Source: Clostridia bacterium
GTDB taxonomy: Bacteria > Bacillota > Clostridia > Oscillospirales > Acutalibacteraceae
Direction of reading: 5' to 3'
NCBI GenBank assembly: GCA_017399405.1
Contig: JAFQCT010000010.1
Coordinates: forward strand, 62,001 to 126,000
Length of the DNA: 64,000 nt
Shown: piece after piece, positions 1 through 8,825 of the stretch
How the letters are laid out: each line of letters begins with the position of its first letter
Numbering within the stretch: the first letter of the stretch is position 1
Made by a program: the position numbers and the translations under genes
The notes under the pieces: model-generated
The model's input: the letters and a program-made list of their open reading frames with translations, nothing else
What the model was told of the DNA's origin: nothing
Database searches by the model: none

Positions 1-780
1 TTGCCTACAAATACAGAAAAAGACAGCTTTGGGGCAGACTATCGTGTTGTTAACCGTGCTTACAATGCACTTTCACCAGACCCATTCCTTGATAGGTATC
101 GTTATGATTACAGATGGTTATCAAAAGTGTATGAGTCAATCAGACCTGTTGATACAAGAGGACCATTGATTTGGGCATCGGTAGGCGCGAAAACACTTGA
201 ACTTGTCCATGAAAATATTGATGTTGAAGGTGTAAAAGAAGCAACTGAAGCTGATATTCTTGAGCTTGATGCAGACTTAATTGAAGGATTTATTGAAGGT
301 GCTGAAGGAGCAAAGAAAAAAGCAAAAAAGATAGAAATTGACCTTGTTGCAAAAATTCTCTCACATACTAAGGATGAACGCTTCATAAAACTCGGTGAAC
401 GCCTTGAGGAACTCCGTGAAAAGCATGCACAAGGCTTGATTACAAGCATCGAATTTCTCAAGCACTTGCTTGAACTTGCAAAAGAAGCCGCACAGGCAGA
501 GCGTGAAGTGGTTCCTGTTGCAGAAGTTGACAAAGGCAAGGCGGCTCTTACAGAATTGTTTAATGGAGTGAAAAATTCAAATACTCCCGTTATTGTTGAA
601 CGTATTGTAACAGATATTGATGATATTGTAAGAATTATTCGCTTCGATGGTTGGCAAGATACAAACGCAGGTAAACGTGAAGTCAAGAAAGCTTTGAGAA
701 GTGTTGTATCAGTAAAATACAAAATTAAAGATAAAGATGTTTTTGATAAAGCGTACAACTATATTGAAATGTACTATTAA
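1..780 (+). CDS. hsdR: Type I restriction enzyme R subunit, C-terminal part
   Basis: This is the end of a type I restriction-modification R (motor and cleavage) subunit; the gene is cut by the left window edge, so the TTG at position 1 is not taken as a real start. The 259 residues carry the helical C-terminal region typical of HsdR, with a long charged coil (about residues 95-165) followed by the ending that reads REVKKALRSVVSVKYK and FDKAYNYIEMYY, which matches the end of HsdR proteins that anchors the motor to the methylase core. The helicase and nuclease domains lie outside the window. The stop is 15 bases from mcrB, so the two are probably cotranscribed in a restriction island. hsdM and hsdS are not visible and should lie further left. 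Confidence 0.8.
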   Translation: MPTNTEKDSFGADYRVVNRAYNALSPDPFLDRYRYDYRWLSKVYESIRPVDTRGPLIWASVGAKTLELVHENIDVEGVKEATEADILELDADLIEGFIEGAEGAKKKAKKIEIDLVAKILSHTKDERFIKLGERLEELREKHAQGLITSIEFLKHLLELAKEAAQAEREVVPVAEVDKGKAALTELFNGVKNSNTPVIVERIVTDIDDIVRIIRFDGWQDTNAGKREVKKALRSVVSVKYKIKDKDVFDKAYNYIEMYY

Positions 781-795
781 GGAGGATGTATCTGT

Positions 796-3021
796 ATGAT
801 TGATAAAACCAGATTACACCTTATATTAAAAGAATATAAAAAAGATTTTCCTAAACTTTTCTGGACCAATAAAACTCAAAACGAAAAGTACAAGTGGGTG
901 GCGGTAAAGCACTTTCAGGATAACTGGGATATAGATGCACCAGATTTCTTGGAGATGTTTACTCGTGCAACAGCAAAAACAGAAAATCTTCTTGCAGCTA
1001 CGAATTACTTTCCCAGAGGAATGATTATGGCTTTTTGTAAGGTGGCGCCTGAAGAAGTGCGCAATATGTTCAGAGATTTGTTCGATGAAAGTAAAAGTGT
1101 GGTTACTCGTGTTGAAACTTTTATAAAAGAATCTGAAAGACTTCGAGTTAAATATAAACCAGAAGATGATTGGAAAGCACACTATCAAAATACCAATTCC
1201 GTTACAACATATTTATGGCTTCGTTATCCTGATAAATATTACATTTATAAATATTCGGAATGTAAAGCTGTAGCAAGTGAACTTGATAATTCATACAAAC
1301 CAACCAAAGGAGCAAAACCCGAAACGTTGCTTGGCTCAATTAAGCTTTATGACGAAATTTCGGAATATCTTGCAACAGATTCTGAATTGGTTAATCTTAT
1401 GAGAAACTCATTGGATGATACTTGTTATCCTGATGCAAATTTTAGAACACTTGCTATTGACGTAGGTTTTTATATAAGTAGATATTATTCTAAAGGAGAA
1501 AAGCCTTTTATGACAAAAGTTGACCACGCATGGTATGTTGGCGCTGTAATTGATGATGTTGATATGCTTGATACATTTATTGCTGAGGGTAGATGGGAAA
1601 ATGGTTACGAAGATAAACATTTAGATGATGTTTTGAATATGAAACCTGGCGATAAAATTGCAATAAAATCATCATACACAAAGAAAAAAGTTCCATTTAA
1701 AACAAATGGTGCATATGTTTCCGTTATGGGTATTAAAGCAATTGGCATGGTGCTTGAAAATAAGGGTGACGGAAGAAATGTAAAAGTTAAATGGGAAAAA
1801 GTTTTTGACCCTGTTAAAGAATGGTACTTCTTTACAATGCGAAGTGTATTGTGGTACGTTGACCGTAAAGAAGAATTTTGGGGTTATGGGGCTCTTTTGG
1901 ATTTCACTTTTGCAGATGTTGAACAAGATTATGAAAAGTTCTTATCAATGCCAGGATGGAAAGAACAATATGGTTTTGAGTTAACCGATGAGAGTTCTGA
2001 AATCATGACAGATGTTGCTAAAAATACAATTTTATACGGCCCTCCCGGTACCGGTAAAACTTATAATACAGTTTGTTATGCAGTTGCTGTTGTAGAAAAC
2101 AAACTCTTGGAAGATGTAATAAGTGAAGCATCTATAGGTGATGGTTATGAGGCTGTGTTCAGTAGATACAACATATATAAAGAACATGGGCTTATTGCAT
2201 TTACAACGTTCCATCAGTCATATGGTTATGAAGAATTTATCGAAGGAATCAAACCAGTTATAAATGACGCGGAAAATTCAGATATTAAATATGCTGTAAC
2301 AAATGGTGTGTTCAAAGATTTCTGTGAACAGGCAGAGACGATTAATCCACAAAACCGTGTATTTATAATCGACGAAATCAACCGTGGTAATATTTCAAAA
2401 ATTTTTGGTGAACTCATCACTCTTGTTGAACCATCAAAACGCGTTGGCGCAGATGAAGGTATAAAAGCAGTATTGCCATATTCAAAGAAACTATTTGGTA
2501 TTCCTGAAAACGTTTACATACTTGGCACAATGAACACTGCAGACCGTTCAATCGCAACACTTGATACCGCTCTCCGCAGAAGATTTGATTTTGTTGAAAT
2601 GATGCCCGACACAAAGGTGTTGGAAGGTATTGAAGTTGATGGTATTAATATCAGTGCAATGCTTGAAAAAATTAATGAAAGAATATCTGTACTTTTTGAT
2701 AGAGAGCACACAATTGGACATGCTTATTTCATTGGCTTGAAAGATAGTCCTTATATGGAAACTCTTGCTAATATTTTTAAAAATAAAGTAATTCCTTTAT
2801 TACAAGAGTATTTTTATGAAGACTATGAAAGAATTCGCCTTGTGCTCGCTGATAATCAAGTTTCAGAAACTGAAAAGCAATTTATTATAGCTGAGGATGT
2901 TAAAGTAACAGAATTGTTCGGTAATAGTGAAATTGATATTATTGATGATACAAAACGATATATAATTAATGATAATGCATTTGAAAACGCTGATGCTTAT
3001 ATGAAAATTTATAGCATCTAA
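796..3021 (+). CDS. mcrB: McrB-type AAA+ GTPase of a modification-dependent restriction system
   Basis: This 741-residue protein is the motor subunit of a McrBC-type system, which cleaves DNA carrying modified cytosine. The AAA+ module is complete: Walker A GPPGTGKT near residue 416, Walker B IIDEINRG near 523, and the McrB signature MNTADRS near 579 followed by the RRRFD finger. The long N-terminal region (residues 1-400) should read the modified base; its part at about 243-370 (AWYVGAV, WENGY, MKPGDKIAIKSSY) looks like an EVE/PUA-type base-reading domain, which is my inference. The start is the ATG at 796; an in-frame-looking ATG at 786 leads to an early stop. A GGAGG lies at 781-785. mcrC follows after 24 bases. 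Confidence 0.9.
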   Translation: MIDKTRLHLILKEYKKDFPKLFWTNKTQNEKYKWVAVKHFQDNWDIDAPDFLEMFTRATAKTENLLAATNYFPRGMIMAFCKVAPEEVRNMFRDLFDESKSVVTRVETFIKESERLRVKYKPEDDWKAHYQNTNSVTTYLWLRYPDKYYIYKYSECKAVASELDNSYKPTKGAKPETLLGSIKLYDEISEYLATDSELVNLMRNSLDDTCYPDANFRTLAIDVGFYISRYYSKGEKPFMTKVDHAWYVGAVIDDVDMLDTFIAEGRWENGYEDKHLDDVLNMKPGDKIAIKSSYTKKKVPFKTNGAYVSVMGIKAIGMVLENKGDGRNVKVKWEKVFDPVKEWYFFTMRSVLWYVDRKEEFWGYGALLDFTFADVEQDYEKFLSMPGWKEQYGFELTDESSEIMTDVAKNTILYGPPGTGKTYNTVCYAVAVVENKLLEDVISEASIGDGYEAVFSRYNIYKEHGLIAFTTFHQSYGYEEFIEGIKPVINDAENSDIKYAVTNGVFKDFCEQAETINPQNRVFIIDEINRGNISKIFGELITLVEPSKRVGADEGIKAVLPYSKKLFGIPENVYILGTMNTADRSIATLDTALRRRFDFVEMMPDTKVLEGIEVDGINISAMLEKINERISVLFDREHTIGHAYFIGLKDSPYMETLANIFKNKVIPLLQEYFYEDYERIRLVLADNQVSETEKQFIIAEDVKVTELFGNSEIDIIDDTKRYIINDNAFENADAYMKIYSI

Positions 3022-3045
3022 TTTTAACGAAAGGAGCCGTAAATA

Positions 3046-4341
3046 ATGGCTAAAAAAACTTATACCATAACTGAATACGGCTCTTTTATTAGAAAGAATG
3101 AAGTAATGGGTTATAAAACATTACCTTCAAAAGTTTTTGATGCACTTGAAACATTTATTCTTGAGAATGCTGAAAAGGGTAATGAAACAACTGACTTAAT
3201 GGGAGTTTCTGTAAGAAAGAATATAGGCAAAGTAATTACGGCAAAAAACTATGTTGGTGTAATTGCACTTAATGATGGTAGCATTATCGAAATCCTTCCT
3301 AAAATCTGTGGCGAAGATAATGAAAATGAAGTGAAAAAACTGCTTATAAAAATGTTGAGAACAGTTCAAAATTCACCATTCAAGTCAATGCAATCAACTA
3401 ATGTGAATGTTGATAAACTACCTATTTTTGAAATCTTTATTCGTATGTTTATAGCAGAAACATTTGCTGTTGTAAAAAGAGGATTAAAAAGTGGATATGA
3501 AACAGTTGATGATAATCTCACTGTGTGTAAAGGTAAAATCGATTTTAATAATCAAATAAAATATAACCTTATACATAAAGAAAAGTTCTTTGTGAGCTAT
3601 GACGAGTTCAATAACAATCGTCCGGAAAATCGGCTTGTAAAATCAACTTTGAAATATTTGTTTAAGTACAGTACTTCTTCAAAGAACAAAACCGATTTAA
3701 AAACATTGTTGAATGTGTTTGAAAATATTGATGAATCATCAAATGTTGATGCTGATTTTGAAAAATGTGTTAGTGACCGCAACTCAAAATATTACGAAAC
3801 ACTTTTAATATGGTGTAAAGTTTTCTTAAAAGGGAAAAGTTTTACTTCGTTCGCAGGTTCTGAAGTAGCTTATGCATTATTATTCCCTATGGAAACGATA
3901 TTTGAAAGTTATGTTGCAAAACAATTAAAGAAACAGTTCAATCCAAATGAATACATAGTATCAGCACAACATTCCGCAAAATATCTTTTTGATACACCTC
4001 GCAAATTCTCATTGCGTCCAGACATTGTGATAACAAGAAAATCTGACGGTACATTTTTCATTATGGACACAAAATGGAAACAATTGAATAGCAATCCATC
4101 TTCAAATTATGGCATTTCGCAATCGGATATGTATCAGATGTATGCTTACCAGAAAAAGTATGGTAGCAATGCAAAAAGCGTAACATTGTTATATCCATTA
4201 ACAGAAAACGCACCACAACAAGAAGTAAAATTCGTGTCGGACGATGGCGTTACAGTAAATGTTGTTTTCGTGGATTTAAAAAGAATAGACAATTTATCAC
4301 AAAATTTACAACAGAAGGTTGTAGGTAGCATAAATGGTTAA
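3046..4341 (+). CDS. mcrC: McrC nuclease subunit of the McrBC restriction system
   Basis: McrC is the endonuclease partner of McrB and stimulates its GTPase. The 431-residue length fits the family. The C-terminal half shows the PD-(D/E)xK fold core: RPDIVI near residue 323 and FFIMDTKWK near 337-345, the D...D-x-K arrangement seen in McrC. A good ribosome-binding site (GAAAGGAG) precedes the ATG. Its stop overlaps by eight bases the ATG of a truncated def gene (4334), which shows that def was once translationally coupled to this operon. Together with hsdR and mcrB this forms a restriction island. The N-terminal half, by family knowledge, contacts McrB; I see no motif there. Confidence 0.88.
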   Translation: MAKKTYTITEYGSFIRKNEVMGYKTLPSKVFDALETFILENAEKGNETTDLMGVSVRKNIGKVITAKNYVGVIALNDGSIIEILPKICGEDNENEVKKLLIKMLRTVQNSPFKSMQSTNVNVDKLPIFEIFIRMFIAETFAVVKRGLKSGYETVDDNLTVCKGKIDFNNQIKYNLIHKEKFFVSYDEFNNNRPENRLVKSTLKYLFKYSTSSKNKTDLKTLLNVFENIDESSNVDADFEKCVSDRNSKYYETLLIWCKVFLKGKSFTSFAGSEVAYALLFPMETIFESYVAKQLKKQFNPNEYIVSAQHSAKYLFDTPRKFSLRPDIVITRKSDGTFFIMDTKWKQLNSNPSSNYGISQSDMYQMYAYQKKYGSNAKSVTLLYPLTENAPQQEVKFVSDDGVTVNVVFVDLKRIDNLSQNLQQKVVGSING

Positions 4342-4426
4342 AGAAGTAATTCATGACCCGATTTTGTTGGCAATGAAATCGGAAAAGGCTACAATTGAAG
4401 ATTTGCATATAACGGAGTATTCGTAG
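4334..4426 (+). pseudogene. def: 5' fragment of peptide deformylase gene (duplicated)
   Basis: The ATG at 4334 overlaps the mcrC stop. The first 24 codons read the same as the intact def at 7935 apart from Ile2 to Val, and 72 of the first 74 bases are identical. After base 4407 the match stops abruptly and the frame ends at a TAG six codons later (4424-4426). Only about a sixth of the enzyme remains and all three metal-site motifs are missing, so it cannot function. It is best explained as the residue left when the helicase gene was inserted beside def. Confidence 0.9.
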
Positions 4427-4542
4427 GCCATGGTGTTACGAACTAAAGTCAATGAGATAAAGTGGTAATTAATACATAAAAATATATAATAAACACCTTA
4501 TTTTCTTTTAAAATTTTGTAAACGCTATTTGGAGATGAAAGT

Positions 4543-7500
4543 ATGATAAATCAATCAAAAAATATTGTTGAAAAACATGTTAAAACACATACCGAAAGAG
4601 CGGCGGAGGATGTAGCTGCCGTTAATACGTTGTCATCTTTCCTTGACTCCGATGGAAGAATTAATTGTGATTTCTCAAAAAATGACAAATGGCCCAATAT
4701 AGACGGCACTTTTGAGTTTGTACCTAATCCTGATTTGAACAGAAGACCTTCCCAAAACTTTTTTGTTCAAATTAAGGGCACACATAATTACACTGAAACA
4801 AATAATGAAATCAAGTATTCTTTGCGCAGTCTGGCTTTCCCTGCTTTTATTGCATCTGACGTTACTTTGGACCCTGGTATTCTATTTGTAGTTTTAAATC
4901 CTGACGATAGAGAAACTAAGCGAGTGTTTTGGAAGTATATATCTGTAGATTTTATCAATTCGATAGATTTTACAAAAGAAAGTGCTACAATAACTTTTTC
5001 CGCTGATGAAGAATTGTTTAATTCAGACGATAGCATTACTATATTTTGTAAGAAACTTGAATCTATTATTTCTAGACATTCTTTTGTTAGTAAATTAAGT
5101 GACAGAGAACTTTGTAAAGTGGAAATTGATAGAATTATTAAGGCATGTGACCAATATATTACAAAATGTATTGATTTATTAGATTCTCCTGATTTTACAC
5201 GAGATGATATTTCTCATATGATTTTACCTCGTCTGTATGATTTGTGCAGAGCAGCTTTGTTACTTAATTCATTGAAATTAGGTAGTACGCACACAAATCT
5301 TCAATTAGCTTGGGAGCAAGCGATGCTTAAAATTGAAACTAAGTATCTTGCTACCTTCCTTAGGGGATTAAAATATATTGAGGATAAAGAACCTGATGAT
5401 GGACAATCAGAAAGATTGATGCTAAAGTATTACAATTTTTTATGGCAAATAAGAGATTTTTTAAACAAGGAATATGAAATATCAATACTTCACAACTTGG
5501 AAAAAATCCCACTTAACACGGATAAACTCGATGACAAATACTATGAACTTATAGCAAATGCTATAAATTCTGTAAACATAACGCCACAAAATTTGAGTGG
5601 TTCAAGATTTAATATTATAAAAAAAGTTCCTTTCTTTGTTGGAAAAGAAAGATACTATGAAATTACGCTTCAGTTGGCAGGCGTATATGCAACAAAGTAT
5701 AATCGCATAACTGCATATACAAAAGAAAATCTTACAACCAATTATTCTGTACAAATTGCCTATATTGAGACTGAAATAAATTTATGGGGAATTGATTCCA
5801 AAATTAAAGTAATAACTAATTGGAGTGTATCTATAGAACCCGCTTCTCTAAATAAACTAGCAAAAATATTAAAAATTCAAACACGTATTTCCGCCAACTA
5901 TAATGAATATAGTGCACTTATGGCATTTCTGACACAATCTGGTATCAGTTTGCTCGATTTAATTGATTTGAAAGAAGTATCTTTTTATAAGATTATCGAC
6001 TTGATATACAATGGATTAAGCAAATCGCATTTCAAAGATGTTTTGCTTGTATTGCAATCGTTATATTCAAAAGGGTCAACAGAATTTGGTCGAAATACTG
6101 TTAGATATCTATTAATAAATCTTCGAGAAGAAACATTGGAAAATGTTCTGCCTTGGCATGGTGCTAAAAAAACGCTTACACCTAATTTGTATTTATCAAC
6201 AAAATGTTATCCTTTTGAAAAAAATCCTTTTATATCTAATTTATTTGGTAGTAACACAAGTAACGAAAATAATTTTAGCAATATCATAAATGCAGTTGAA
6301 GAGTCTGACTTAAATATAGTACGTCCTTACCTTAAAATCCAAAATAAAATTAATCGAACTGGTGAAATATTTTTTGATATTACAACAATTGCAAGTCAAG
6401 AAGAAATTGATAATTATAATGCTCATTTGGATAATTGGGAACGTTACAATGGTTATAAAATAAATGTATCAAAAGGTCTTGTTTCTATTGATTCATATGA
6501 AAAAACGACAATTACAATTTTAAAGAAATTGAGCGAACTTTCAAAAATTGGGAATAAAGGGCAAAAAGAATTTAACCAAGCTTATTTAAAGAACTGCGGC
6601 ATTGTGTTTGAAGATGAACTTAAAAGAGTTGCTTTACAGAATGTATTTGTTAATTCACATATTCTTTTAATCTATGGTGCTGCAGGGACAGGAAAAACAC
6701 TGCTCATAAATTACATATCGAATTTGATGTCTGACCAAAAGAAATTATTCTTAACTAAAACACATACTGCAAAACAAAATCTGCAGAGACGTATTGATAA
6801 TCCTGGAGCAGATTCCGACTTTGTAAGTATTGATAGTTTCAAAAAAAGGGTCAATCTGCCTGATTATGATATTATTTTCGTAGATGAATGTAGTACTATT
6901 GACAATCGTACTATGTGTGAATTCCTTGGTAAAATTTCTCCTAATACTTTTTTGGTGTTAGCTGGAGATATACATCAAATTGAATCTATTGATTTTGGAA
7001 ACTGGTTTTTCTATGCTAAAGAGTTAATTAATACGCATGGTTCTAATGTTGAGCTGTTAAATACTTGGCGAACACAAGATGCAGAAATCATCAGTTTGTG
7101 GGATGAAGTGAGATGCAAGGAGGGTTTAATTACTGAAAAATTGGCCATCGATGGACCTTTTTCAGATAATATTGGAGAACAAATTTTTGCTGAAAAAGAA
7201 GATGATGAAGTTGTTCTTTGTTTAAACTATGATGGTAAATTTGGCTTAAATAATATGAATAACTATTTTCAAAACAACAATTCAAGTGGCGATGCAATTG
7301 TATGGCAAGAATGGACCTACAAAGTTGGAGACCACATATTGTTTAATGATTCATCGCGTTTTACAGTTTTATACAATAACCTAAAAGGTACAATAGTGGA
7401 AATCGATAAATCGGATGGTAAAATATCGTTTACCATAGATGTTGATACAAACTTGACAGAAGCTCGATGTGAGAAAGATGGGATTGAGTTCATTTCAGCA

Positions 7501-7857
7501 CAGGAAGATTCAACTCGTATCAGGTTTAGTGTTTTTGCATATAAAGAAACTGACAATGAAGACGAGAATGAAAATGCACGAAAGCTATCGGTTATTCCAT
7601 TCCAACTTGGATATGCTGTTTCCATTCATAAAGCTCAGGGTTTAGAATATGACTCAGTAAAAGTTATTATTCCTAAAAGTAATGCTGAAAAAATTACTCA
7701 TGGTATTTTCTATACTGCTATTACTCGAGCAAAGAAGAAACTTAAAATATACTGGAGTACAGAAATAATGACAGATATAGTTAAGAACTTTGAAGCAGAA
7801 GAGAATGAGCAACGCAGTTTAAGTATAATACGTAATAAACTCATTTCTGAAGATTAA
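4543..7857 (+). CDS. DUF4365 domain fused to superfamily 1 helicase; candidate defence protein
   Basis: A 1104-residue protein with a DUF4365-like N-terminus and a C-terminal SF1 helicase. The N-terminal part has IDG near residue 51 and VQIKG near 76, resembling the D...QxK core of PD-(D/E)xK-type nucleases. The helicase has Walker A GAAGTGKT (about 711-718), Walker B VDECS (about 779), GDIHQ motif III (about 807), a TWRTQ motif, and the C-terminal UvrD-type motifs SIHKAQGLEYDSV (about 1026) and YTAITRAKKKL (about 1056). The middle (200-700) has no motif I recognise. The gene stands alone with its own GGAG site and is bracketed by copies of the def 5' end, so it arrived as a unit. A nuclease-helicase role against foreign DNA is inference from architecture and location. 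Confidence 0.75.
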   Translation: MINQSKNIVEKHVKTHTERAAEDVAAVNTLSSFLDSDGRINCDFSKNDKWPNIDGTFEFVPNPDLNRRPSQNFFVQIKGTHNYTETNNEIKYSLRSLAFPAFIASDVTLDPGILFVVLNPDDRETKRVFWKYISVDFINSIDFTKESATITFSADEELFNSDDSITIFCKKLESIISRHSFVSKLSDRELCKVEIDRIIKACDQYITKCIDLLDSPDFTRDDISHMILPRLYDLCRAALLLNSLKLGSTHTNLQLAWEQAMLKIETKYLATFLRGLKYIEDKEPDDGQSERLMLKYYNFLWQIRDFLNKEYEISILHNLEKIPLNTDKLDDKYYELIANAINSVNITPQNLSGSRFNIIKKVPFFVGKERYYEITLQLAGVYATKYNRITAYTKENLTTNYSVQIAYIETEINLWGIDSKIKVITNWSVSIEPASLNKLAKILKIQTRISANYNEYSALMAFLTQSGISLLDLIDLKEVSFYKIIDLIYNGLSKSHFKDVLLVLQSLYSKGSTEFGRNTVRYLLINLREETLENVLPWHGAKKTLTPNLYLSTKCYPFEKNPFISNLFGSNTSNENNFSNIINAVEESDLNIVRPYLKIQNKINRTGEIFFDITTIASQEEIDNYNAHLDNWERYNGYKINVSKGLVSIDSYEKTTITILKKLSELSKIGNKGQKEFNQAYLKNCGIVFEDELKRVALQNVFVNSHILLIYGAAGTGKTLLINYISNLMSDQKKLFLTKTHTAKQNLQRRIDNPGADSDFVSIDSFKKRVNLPDYDIIFVDECSTIDNRTMCEFLGKISPNTFLVLAGDIHQIESIDFGNWFFYAKELINTHGSNVELLNTWRTQDAEIISLWDEVRCKEGLITEKLAIDGPFSDNIGEQIFAEKEDDEVVLCLNYDGKFGLNNMNNYFQNNNSSGDAIVWQEWTYKVGDHILFNDSSRFTVLYNNLKGTIVEIDKSDGKISFTIDVDTNLTEARCEKDGIEFISAQEDSTRIRFSVFAYKETDNEDENENARKLSVIPFQLGYAVSIHKAQGLEYDSVKVIIPKSNAEKITHGIFYTAITRAKKKLKIYWSTEIMTDIVKNFEAEENEQRSLSIIRNKLISED

Positions 7858-7934
7858 GGTGTTGTTTTATATGCTTAGGGACAATGAGAGCGTAATAACA
7901 AACTTTAAGTTAATGTTATTTGGATGATAATTTT

Positions 7935-8008
7935 ATGATTAAAGAAGTAATTCATGACCCGATTTTGTTGGCGATGAAATCGGAAAAGGCTACAATTGAA
8001 GATTTGCA
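7935..8008 (+). repeat. Direct repeat of def 5' end, second copy
   Basis: These 74 bases repeat 4334-4407 with only two mismatches (codon 2 and the third base of codon 13). The two copies bracket the helicase gene and lie 3.6 kb apart in direct orientation. The copy here is the one that continues into an intact def gene. Confidence 0.93.
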
Positions 8009-8348
8009 GGTGGCACAGGATTTGCTTGACACTCTCACTGCCAATGCTGATGGTTGCGTTGGTGTGGCTGCCAACATGATTGGTGTACATAAGCATATCA
8101 TTTGCTTTGATGATAACGGTAAGTATATGACTATGTTTAATCCTGAAATCATTAAAAAGTCAGAGCCATATGAAACTGAAGAGGGATGCCTTTCGCTGCT
8201 CGGTGGTCCTCGTAAGTGTAAGCGTTACAAAAACATAAAAGTGCAGTGGCAAACAGCTGAATTCCAAACCCGAATCAAAACTTTCACTGGCTGGACAGCA
8301 CAAATCATTCAGCATGAAATCGACCACTGTGATGGTATCTTGATTTAA
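7935..8348 (+). CDS. def: Peptide deformylase
   Basis: Peptide deformylase removes the formyl group from the initiator methionine of new proteins in the cytoplasm. The 137-residue protein has motif II EGCLS (metal Cys) and motif III QHEIDH (two metal His and the catalytic Glu). Motif I reads GVAANMIG, so the usual glutamine of GxGLAAxQ is replaced by Met. The start at ATG 7935 is chosen because the duplicated copy at 4334 starts at the same codon and overlaps mcrC; a TTG at 7920 is possible but has no Shine-Dalgarno. The present upstream sequence is weak in ribosome-binding signal, consistent with loss of its original coupling to mcrC. It could be an accessory copy rather than the housekeeping enzyme. 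Confidence 0.87.
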   Translation: MIKEVIHDPILLAMKSEKATIEDLQVAQDLLDTLTANADGCVGVAANMIGVHKHIICFDDNGKYMTMFNPEIIKKSEPYETEEGCLSLLGGPRKCKRYKNIKVQWQTAEFQTRIKTFTGWTAQIIQHEIDHCDGILI

Positions 8349-8358
8349 TGGTGATGTT

Positions 8359-8808
8359 ATGAAAATAATAATTGATGCTGATGCGTGTCCAGTTGTAGAT
8401 ATTACTGTCAATACAGCTAAGGCACGGAGACTTGAATGTATCATTGTATGCGATAATGCACACACCATTGAAAGGGACGGTGCTGTAACTATTGTTGTTG
8501 ATAAGGGTGCAGATTCTGCCGATTGTCGCATTGCGAATATCACCGAAAAAGGTGATGTGGTTGTTACGCAGGATTATGGACTTGCTGCACTCGTGCTTGG
8601 CAAGGGCGGTAAGGCACTTAATCAGAATGGACTCATTTACACCGATAGCAACATAGAAAATCTCCTTTTCACCCGTTATATAGGCAAAAAGGAGCATATG
8701 GCAGGCAATAGGATAAAGGGTCCGAAAAAGAGAACATCACAAAATGATGTGGATTTTTTTAAGGCATTGCTAATATGCCTTGACCATTGTGATGGGATAT
8801 TGATATAA
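8359..8808 (+). CDS. UPF0178 (YaiI/YqxD, DUF188) family protein with def-like tail
   Basis: The 149-residue protein has the UPF0178 pattern: IIIDADACPV at the N-terminus, VDKGADSADCRIA in the middle, VVVTQDYGLA and the closing GPKKRTSQND. Members have a PIN-like fold; no reaction is firmly established. It starts ten bases after def and is likely cotranscribed. The last eight residues, DHCDGILI, are not typical of this family and are identical to the last eight residues of the deformylase just upstream; the two 27-base ends match at 23 positions. The normal C-terminus has therefore been replaced by a piece of another def copy. The catalytic-looking acidic residues at the N-terminus remain. Confidence 0.85.
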   Translation: MKIIIDADACPVVDITVNTAKARRLECIIVCDNAHTIERDGAVTIVVDKGADSADCRIANITEKGDVVVTQDYGLAALVLGKGGKALNQNGLIYTDSNIENLLFTRYIGKKEHMAGNRIKGPKKRTSQNDVDFFKALLICLDHCDGILI

Positions 8809-8825
8809 AATAGAGGTGTTTTATT

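Noticed and set aside
108-758. Long open frame antisense to hsdR
   Set aside because: It lies wholly opposite a recognisable HsdR C-terminus, is Ser-rich low-complexity as expected of an antisense shadow, and has no ribosome-binding site.
4334-8008. Transposon insertion explaining the def duplication
   Set aside because: The 74-bp duplication is much longer than IS target repeats, and there is no transposase or terminal inverted repeat.
8160-8697. Open frames antisense to def and the UPF0178 gene
   Set aside because: They oppose two genes with clear family motifs and have no independent similarity or start signal.
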